This document shows, in pieces, positions 9,801-15,719 of a stretch of 15,719 nt of DNA. Numbering within the stretch: position 1 is the first letter of the stretch; every line of letters begins with the position of its first letter. Source of the DNA: Agrocybe praecox (lineage: Eukaryota; Basidiomycota; Agaricomycetes; Agaricales; Agrocybaceae); contig CAXHKQ010000091.1 in the NCBI GenBank assembly GCA_964017145.1, positions 1 through 15,719 of the forward strand. Reading direction: 5' to 3'. Made by a program: the position numbers and the translations under genes. The notes beneath the pieces were generated by a model. The model saw only the letters and a list, made by a program, of their open reading frames with translations. It searched no databases and was not told where the DNA came from.

Positions 9801-10265
9801 GCCATTAACCTCAAGCAGTCGCACTGCATCAACTTCATCTCTTATGTCGACTAACAGCTCACCTCAGAAGGTTGATTTCACCTCTCGGTACCACCGAAAA
9901 ACCCGTGTCTCAGTAAACGAGCTCGAAGAATACTTCAAGCTCACGCCTGAGGACTTCAAGTCGTGCGATCCTCTTTATTGGTGGCGCGGACGTCGATCCC
10001 AGTTTCCCAACTTGTACCGTTTGGTTCGGGACATTTTTTCTATCCCTGGTAAGTTTTATTGTTGCCGTTTATCATTGTGTCGAACTTGTTACTCAAGTAT
10101 CATTTTTCAGGATCTGCTGTCGCAGTCGAGCGCGTTTTCTCGGGCGGTCGAGATACAATATCTTTGAGGCGTGCTAGTTTGCGTCCCGAAACTATTCAAA
10201 TCTTGATGTTGGTAAAACAACGTCTGCACCATGCTCGGGTTGCATTTTCTAAAGAGGATAGGTAA
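6824..10265 (+). CDS. hAT-family transposase (13 exons, 934 aa)
   Basis: RNase H-fold hAT transposase acting in the nucleus on the ends of its own element. Exons: 6824-6950, 7003-7283, 7334-7525, 7582-7738, 7788-8005, 8059-8386, 8439-8542, 8590-8739, 8804-9004, 9056-9221, 9276-9620, 9668-10048, 10111-10265. All 12 introns are GT-AG, 47-64 nt, and phases match; the sum is 2805 nt. N-terminal residues 1-200 are charged and probably disordered, with basic nuclear-import-like blocks KRKRR (about 155-159) and PKKRK (195-199). Residues 229-258 resemble a BED finger but keep only C233 and H257 of the usual ligands. The catalytic core shows LSLDAWTS (D410), FMLDNATNND (D476), RLRCMPHTVHL (505-515) and LDVRTRW (628-634). 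The C-terminal dimerisation region includes DPLYWWR (857-863) and SAVAVERVFSGG, whose E890 is the likely third catalytic acid. The start is the first ATG after an in-frame TAA at 6767. The family call is very secure; individual splice sites are probable. Confidence 0.93.
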
Positions 10266-10319
10266 TATTATATAGTGATAGCTACATTTATATCATAGAT
10301 TTGTTTTTTATTGCTTACA

Positions 10320-10480
10320 ATTTCGCTTACAATTGCCGTACCCGTATATTCACGGTGTACGGCCGTATTTATTGCCGAACCGTATCGTGGAGGAGGAAAA
10401 TTATATTATACGGTCACGGTTACGGGTGCACCGTACCCGTATATGTACCGTATAGTATATGGCCGTATACCGTTACGGTT
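10320..10480. repeat. hAT right subterminal motif array
   Basis: About a dozen TACGG or CCGTA motifs lie in mixed orientation between the transposase stop codon and the right terminal repeat, mirroring the left array. Examples are GCCGTACCCGTATAT and GCACCGTACCCGTATAT. Dense dyad symmetry means several could form hairpins. Confidence 0.75.
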
Positions 10481-10495
10481 CGGTGCGCAGCCCTA
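10481..10495 (-). repeat. hAT right terminal inverted repeat
   Basis: CGGTGCGCAGCCCTA, the exact reverse complement of the left end, followed at once by the second target duplication copy. Confidence 0.93.
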
Positions 10496-10503
10496 AATGT
10501 TAT
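10496..10503. repeat. 8-bp target site duplication, right copy (hAT)
   Basis: AATGTTAT directly after the right end of the hAT element, identical to 6138-6145. Confidence 0.92.
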
Positions 10504-11116
10504 ATTTAGTCAATCTAATATAATCTAATTATGTACTAAGTACGACTTAGAACGGACGCGCAGGTAAAATATCGAGACAAAATTGATGTTGTCAGTACGA
10601 CATTAAAGGTATCCCATGAAACCGTGAACATTGGACATCAGAAAACTACGACCTGCAAGTCCACCTCCGGAACCGCGAAGAAAAAAGCTTCAAATCTCTA
10701 TATATTTAGTCCATCGCTTCCCCTTCTTGAACGATTGAGTTAATCGCATTCGTTGTCACCTTTAAATAGGACAAAGACGGGCGGCGGGGTAGAAGGTGAC
10801 AAAAAAGACAGGAGAGAGGAGGGAACGCGTGCGCAAAGTAATCCGAGTATTATGATACAATAACACCTGAGAAAAATGACCAACACGAGAGAGATTCTTC
10901 GACGTACGTCGGCCTAAAATCATTCAACGTTCAGCCTAACGTTTACCGTTCCTATGCGAATCCCAGCGAGAGATCTGAGGCTTGATGACTCATAACGGCA
11001 ACAGGCCGTAGAGGGCGGGAGGAAGCTCGCTAGAGGCGTCGAAAGACGAGATGTAAGAAAGGAAGAGACCAGGAAATTTGAGAGACGGGAAATAAGTGAT
11101 TGGACTGAATTGGTAT
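10504..11116. other. Spacer right of the hAT element, no gene seen
   Basis: Mixed-composition sequence with an AT-rich start (10504-10545) and a TATATATT stretch near 10699-10706. It becomes purine-rich on the plus strand from about 10780. No open frame with recognisable content. This is the original continuation of the DNA upstream of the NACHT gene before the hAT insertion. Confidence 0.5.
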
Positions 11117-11328
11117 CACGGCGGGCGCCGACACCTGTATACCGGAAATACAGTCTAATATATACTGGTCGCGTGTATATATTGACCTGTATTTCCAAGA
11201 TACAGGTGTCGGCCATACTATATATGGGAAGCCCGAAACCTGTATCTACGACATACAGGTTAATAAATACACGCGACCTATATTTATTAACCTGTTTCTC
11301 GGAGAAACAGGCATTGGCGCCTGCCGTG
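11117..11328. mobile_element. 212-bp nested-palindrome element, possibly a MITE
   Basis: The ends are CACGGCGGGCGCC (11117-11129) and GGCGCCTGCCGTG (11316-11328), inverted repeats with 12 of 13 matches, flanked by TAT on both sides (11114-11116, 11329-11331). Inside, several palindromes interlock: 11127-11140 with 11200-11213 (14 bp), 11167-11178 with 11267-11278 (12 bp), 11237-11245 with 11253-11261 (9 bp), 11255-11269 with 11281-11295 (15 bp), and 11291-11299 with 11303-11311 (9 bp, 3-nt loop). The word CCTGTAT or its inverse recurs along the element. A CAC... end with a 3-bp duplication recalls CACTA (CMC) elements, but 3 bp can match by chance. It codes for nothing I can support. Structure is certain; the mobile-element reading is inference. 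Confidence 0.6.
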
Positions 11329-11331
11329 TAT

Positions 11332-12420
11332 GGTTGAGAAGAGGAAGAGGAGGGGAAAGACCGAACCAAATCCAATGGGACGGATGGAATAAATATAACA
11401 GGCAAAAGTCCCATCCGAATATCAACGCGAAACATCTGGAGTTTGATGCAAATTTGGTGAGTGAAGAAGACGACAGCCCACAAAGGGAGTGAGGAGGCAG
11501 ACAAACTTTTCAGCAATCGTTAAACGTCGAAGCTTCCACGCATATGCGAAGCTTCACGACAGAGATCCTGCAAGAGAAGAAAGGAGGGGGGAATAGCGAT
11601 TGATCCCGCGAGAAACCTGCGTGATTGAATTAAAAATGAAGGGACAGAGAATAAAAGGCAGCGATGGGAAGAAAAAACATTCGCATGGTCACGAAAGGCG
11701 AGTAGGAGGAGGAGAAGAGAAAATGAATCGAACGGAACGGAATTGAAGGGAGAGCACATATGAGAAGAGAGGGAGAACAGAGGAAAGGGTATGACAGACA
11801 GAATAAAAGCGAAAAGAACGGAGCGAGAATGAAAGAATGAAGCTGAGAGGCAAGCGCGTAAGAGACGCGAAGCCAGGGAAAACCTGGGAAAACGAATGAG
11901 AAGGAATTCGTCGGAGGGGGCTGGGGGAGAAAATGAGGCATGAATACATGGGGCCAGGATGTGTTCGGGCGGCCAAGAGTAATATATTGAAGGTGCAGTT
12001 CGCGTGGGCGGGACGAGAGGAAGGCTACCCAGACGATAAAGACGATAGGAGCCAGGTCAGGAGCGTGACAACACAGGGGGACGAGCGGACATTGCAATAC
12101 TGACCAGAGACGGGACGAGAGTGAGAGCGACAGTAATGCCCAGCAGAAGAGACGATACATACGTCCAAAAGACCGTTCACAACAGACGGAGAGCGAGCAG
12201 GGAGCCTAACATGGAGGAAGTTCAAAGGGACAATCCGACACGAAAAGACGACATAAGCAATACTTGAAATCGACAGCTCATGGATATAAACCTATGACTG
12301 CCCCGAAATGCGACGAATTGAAAGTACAAAGGACGGACGTGAGTGAACGATGGACGAACACAAATATCGGAGGACCAACGCGTTTTGATCCGAACCCTAA
12401 CCCGACCTGCCGTCGCGTAT
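11332..12420. other. Purine-rich spacer, no supported gene
   Basis: The plus strand is strongly A/G-rich (GAGAGAAG-type sequence) across most of this stretch. Long minus-strand frames exist (for example across 11630-12160), but their translations are Ser/Phe/Leu/Pro-rich, as expected from pyrimidine-rich DNA, and contain no family signature. A short plus-strand frame from the ATG at 11958 (51 codons, MGPGCVRAAKSNILK...) is more protein-like but unsupported. Confidence 0.45.
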
Positions 12421-14316
12421 GTTCGTCGTATTAATTTTGTCCTTCCTCTCCCACGAATGTTTCCCAACACTTTTCTTCAAGTTTCGTCCTTCGGAGTATT
12501 TGTCATTGCATTGTAATGTAATGGAAGAGTTGCTGAACGGGGGATTCGTGTTTCTCATGTCCTTGCCTCTCCCTCTCCCATCTCTGCCTCTCTTTCGCTT
12601 TCTCCGTCGCTCAAACCCTCTGTCTCATGAGCACATTTCTTAGTAGTGTTTTTCTCTATTGACCATTCACTCCCTTCACTCCCTGTTGGTCGCTCACCCA
12701 CCTACAGTAAAATACATACTCGAAATACGGTGTCAATCGCAAATGTGCTCGCAGTCAACTGTCATGCACCTTCCAGCATCTCTCCTTCCGTCTCTTGAGC
12801 TGTCGTTACCACCTCTTCACCTGAAGTACTGGGATGACCACATGAAACGAATGGCCGAAACAGAATGGAATGGCATGGAAGAGCGACTTACGGCGTGGTG
12901 TGTCTGTGGTTTTGCGAACTCGGTGCGTCTTCTTGCTCATCGTTCGTTCTGATTCTGCCGTTAGTCACCACCACCACTCTCCCTTGACTCTCCCAGTAAG
13001 TTCGTCCTTGCTTATTGATATTCTCCGCAATTGATTATTCCCTTCTCTCTCTTCTATTGCTCACTTCGAGCTCCATCGTGAGCTCCCTTCTCTCGCACAC
13101 CCTCCGCCACTCTCGCATTATTGACAACCTAATAATCTGTACGAATAGAGCAATGAGACATAGGCGCGGTGGATTGGATTGACGCGATGCCTTCGTTTTA
13201 TCAGAACATCGCTGGTCAAATCCCTCTCGATCGCGTTACTTCGCACGTTAGTTCTCTTCGCCTCATCGTTCTCTCTTCTTTTCTCCCTCTCCCTTTATTT
13301 TTCGGACGCCCTCGTGCCTTGCTATCCCTTGCCCCCATCATGACGCATCTCTCAGTACCATCTTCCAGCTTTTGTCATCCCGTCCTCCCTCACATTTTTG
13401 CTCCCTCTTCTTTCCGCGTTATTCTTCCCTTGCTCCTCTCTTTTTTTGATTTATTGACCTCCCCTCTCTTACCGGTTCTTCGTAATTTTTTGACAGCCCA
13501 GACACAGCAACGGCAACTGATACACCACAGGACCAACAACGTCCATCACACGGAAAACACGAAAACACTAACACGCAAATGTAAGCATGCGAATACGAAA
13601 AAATATATACGGGGTGTTCACTGTATGTATGGTTTGATAATAATACTAGGATTGAAAACTAACCACCACCGCCAAAATGACAAAGGACCTGAGCGAGGCG
13701 GAGCTCGGACGCGCAACGATTGAGGAACATTGAGGGATGGATGAATCAATCAACCAGTATCGTAAGACGACAGTGGCAATAACCTGCCTTCTTGGTTCTA
13801 AAACCCATCTTCGCCTATCATTTAAGTCTCAGGTGTCGTATCTCCTCTGATATCGCCCATGTTTTCCTATCTAATTTTTCTCGGTCTCAGATCTCGTCTG
13901 CGGTCGTTGACTGCTTATCGATTTTTGATGAGATTACTACCATGAACGCAAGAGCGAAGAGAAATAACGCTGGCGACCGACATACGCGAACGACAAATGC
14001 TTAGGAAAGCAAAGACGGAATATGGACGTGCGCCAGTGGCAGAGGGGGTACCGAGAAGCAGAGAGCAACGGAGAAAGGCAGACTTGAACAAGAGAGGGAT
14101 GAAGAGGTGGCTTTGATAAAATGAAGGTACCAGAGAAGTAACGAACGTACGGCAAAAACGATTGATCGAGGTCAGTCTAGAGGGTCAAGTCAAGAGAAAT
14201 GTTCGGAAGACCAACGCTTCAGAGACCAGCTCAGCAAACCAGGAGAAGTGGGGCAGAGACACAAACAGGAGCGCTCGAGAATAGAACATCGCTACTTCAC
14301 TTCAGTGAACCACAGT
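12421..14316. other. Pyrimidine-rich spacer with possible exon-like segments
   Basis: The plus strand is C/T-rich from 12421 to about 13480. Two short plus-strand segments read like protein and end at possible donors. One, about 12820-12921, contains LKYWDDHMKRMAETEWNGME. The other, about 13170-13246, contains DWIDAMPSFYQNIAGQIPL and is followed by GTTAGT. A third segment near 13497-13582, after a good acceptor (TTTTTTGACAG), could encode PDTATATDTPQDQQRPSHGK. I could not join these into one consistent frame. From 13700 to 14316 the sequence is mixed and no gene is seen. Confidence 0.3.
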
Positions 14317-14370
14317 AAGGACCTATTAGGTTGATTAATTTCTGATAAATAAACAACCTAATAGGCCCTT
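14317..14370. repeat. 17-bp inverted repeat (hairpin)
   Basis: Arms 14317-14333 and 14354-14370 pair with a single mismatch. The inner 12 bp are perfect (CCTATTAGGTTG with CAACCTAATAGG), around a 20-nt AT-rich loop. It could be the ends of a very short palindromic element or a hairpin marking a repeat boundary. No gene lies close enough to call it a terminator. Confidence 0.7.
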
Positions 14371-14372
14371 TA

Positions 14373-14531
14373 GAATGTTTTTGTAGAAACATTTTTGCAC
14401 AAAACATTTCTTTTAAAACATTTTTGTCCTTTAAAATGTTTTTGCACTTTGAAACATTTTAGCATATTTTAAAACATTTTACAATATAAAACATTTCTAC
14501 CCTTCTAAATAAAGACCCAAAAACATTTTTT
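14373..14531. repeat. Cluster of AAACATTTT motifs
   Basis: Nine copies of ACATTT or its inverse AAATGT (one at the left edge shortened) occur in about 160 bp, most as AAAACATTTT or AAACATTTT. Spacings are mainly 14-20 bp. They lie between the inverted repeat and the pentanucleotide satellite. Confidence 0.7.
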
Positions 14532-14645
14532 TTAAAAGTGTGACAATGTCACTAGATCTAATCTGATGTGTGGCTATACTGTAATGTTTTATTTTACTGT
14601 GGCTATGCTTTGAATATCTTATCTGACTTGTAGCTATTTTAATAA

Positions 14646-14942
14646 ATATCTTATCATATCTTATTCTATCCTATCCTATCCTATCCTATCCTATCATATC
14701 TTATCCTATCCTATCCTATCTTATCATATCATATCATATCTTATCTTATCATATCATATCAAATTATATCATATCTTATCATATCACATCTTATCATATC
14801 TTATTCTATCCTATCTTATCCTATCCTATCATATCTTATCCTATCTTATCCTATCTTATCCTATCTTATTCTATCCTATCTTATTTTATCCTATCTTATT
14901 CCATCTTATCATTATCTTATCATTATCTTATCTTATCTTATC
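14646..14942. repeat. Pentanucleotide satellite (NTATC)n
   Basis: Nearly uninterrupted pentamers TTATC, CTATC and ATATC run for 297 bp (about 59 units), with rare variants such as TTATT, ACATC and ATTATC near the right end. On the minus strand each unit carries a GATA core. Blocks of one variant (for example five CTATC in a row near 14666-14690) alternate, as expected from slippage and local duplication. Confidence 0.92.
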
Positions 14943-15719
14943 AAATGTGTGTTTGGAATATCTCACATGATTAAATGCCTAAAAGGCTACATTGTCTGAT
15001 TTCTCATGTTTTGGGCGCTTTTTTGCCACAAAAAAAAAGTGGATATAGGTTCTAGTGATTTATAATGATTTATAAGACCTTTAAAAATGCATAAATACAA
15101 AGAGAAAGGATGGATGCACAGAAGTGCATCTGGATAATGTTCAAAAATAATATGACTTATTTATAAATATGTCCAAAAAGCGAACTTTTGCTATACTTTT
15201 ATACATCACAAGTCCCTTTGAAGACTGTTAGACTACTTCAAGAGTCTATAGATACCTTATATAGCAAGCATAGTAGGTTTAATCTCTTAAAATATGGTGA
15301 AAAAGCGGAAACATCCCAATTGGGAAATAACTTCTATATTTGGACATCAGTCAAAATCATAGCTTTCAATGCATAATTCACAGTATTCTTTGGGATATGA
15401 TGAGTTCTATAGGCCCCAATATCAAAGCCAATCTGAAAATCCTGTCATATTCTGTCATATCACTCATAAACTTGTATGACTTCTATTTATGCATATTATA
15501 CATCACTGCATATTGTGTTGTATATTGATCAGATTTCATGGAGTTACTATATGAAGAAAGGGACAGAAACTCATGAGAACAGTCAAAACAAGATGTATAA
15601 TCAGAATGACAGTCATCTTTTATCCTTATAGCTACTTGAGTATATGATTGCTAATAACTGTGTTTGATGTAACTTGCCTATATTGCTAAGTATCTTTAGT
15701 GGATCAACTCAAACTATAT
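14943..15719. other. AT-rich right end, no gene seen
   Basis: AT-rich sequence with homopolymer runs and many near-repeats of TTTATAA-type words. One plus-strand frame stays open across 15188-15376 with protein-like content (SIDTLYSKHSRFNLLKYG) but has no ATG near its start and no recognised domain. It could be a fragment of a decayed gene. Confidence 0.4.

Larger units (their letters stand above)
6146..10495 (+). mobile_element. Complete autonomous hAT DNA transposon (4350 bp)
   Basis: The element starts TAGGGCTGCGCACCG (6146-6160) and ends with the exact reverse complement (10481-10495). It is flanked by a perfect 8-bp duplication, AATGTTAT, the size that defines the hAT superfamily. Its single gene (6824-10265) encodes a full hAT transposase with intact splice sites and no stop or frameshift. 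Both subterminal regions are packed with TACGG/CCGTA motifs, the expected place for transposase binding sites. Perfect terminal repeats, a perfect target duplication and an intact gene suggest a fairly recent insertion and possible present activity; activity is inference. The region between the left subterminal array and the gene (about 6315-6823) holds no other gene and is taken as promoter and leader. Confidence 0.95.

Noticed and set aside
7038..10265. Transposase as a set of separate small genes or a broken pseudogene
   Set aside because: The successive frame shifts coincide with GT-AG introns of 47-64 nt whose phases all match, so the fragments are exons of one intact gene.
11114..11331. 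Firm assignment of the 212-bp element to CACTA transposons
   Set aside because: The ends are CACGG rather than CACTA and the 3-bp TAT duplication can arise by chance; the superfamily is left open.
10920..11516. Minus-strand open frame of 198 codons
   Set aside because: It runs straight through the 212-bp palindromic element and its translation is low-complexity Ser/Leu-rich with no family match; a plus-strand frame over the same palindromes is just as open.
11630..12160. Minus-strand open frame of 176 codons with hydrophobic stretches
   Set aside because: The apparent membrane-like composition (Ser, Phe, Leu, Pro) follows directly from the pyrimidine-rich strand. Overlapping frames show the same composition and there is no motif.
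12393..12402. Telomere-like CCCTAACCC
   Set aside because: Less than two repeat units; far too short for a telomere or interstitial telomeric array.
14646..14942. CRISPR-like regular repetition
   Set aside because: The units are 5 bp with no spacers, and the genome is eukaryotic; it is a simple satellite.
15188..15376. Plus-strand frame with protein-like content
   Set aside because: It has no ATG near its start, no recognised domain, and lies in AT-rich DNA where such frames are common; noted only within the right-end description.

Overview
The window looks like basidiomycete (probably agaricomycete) fungal DNA. Both convincing genes are cut by short GT-AG introns of 47-64 nt, one encodes a NACHT NTPase of the kind greatly expanded in mushrooms, and the rest is mobile elements, simple repeats and gene-poor spacer. 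The assignment rests on gene architecture and family knowledge; no database was searched.

Layout from left to right. Positions 1-248 hold no recognisable gene. Positions 254-690 are a solo LTR with 9-bp inverted ends, TG...CA termini and a perfect 5-bp target duplication. Positions 700-3182 are gene-poor, with a cluster of short direct and inverted repeats near 865-1020. Positions 3183-5861 (minus strand) are a four-exon NACHT-domain gene of 833 residues with intact Walker A and B motifs. Its upstream region (5932-6136) is a tandem array of about 80-bp units that carries TATA-like boxes for the minus strand. Directly beyond that array sits a complete hAT DNA transposon (6146-10495) with a perfect 8-bp target duplication, perfect 15-bp terminal inverted repeats, subterminal arrays of TACGG/CCGTA motifs, and a 13-exon transposase of 934 residues with no frame break.

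To the right of the transposon, 10504-15719 is mostly non-coding. It holds a 212-bp element built of nested palindromes with CACGG...CCGTG ends (11117-11328). A purine-rich stretch (about 10780-12250) switches near 12300-12420 to a pyrimidine-rich stretch (about 12420-13480). Further right are an inverted repeat (14317-14370), a cluster of AAACATTTT motifs, and a 297-bp pentanucleotide satellite (14646-14942) whose minus strand is a run of GATA cores.

The two genes are not functionally linked. The relation is positional: the transposon lies 277 bp from the NACHT start codon and separates that gene and its repeat array from whatever once lay further upstream. I see no new multi-gene system. 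The items most worth following up are the intact hAT element beside an NLR-like gene, the promoter tandem array, the unusual C-terminal half of the NACHT protein, and the 212-bp palindromic element.
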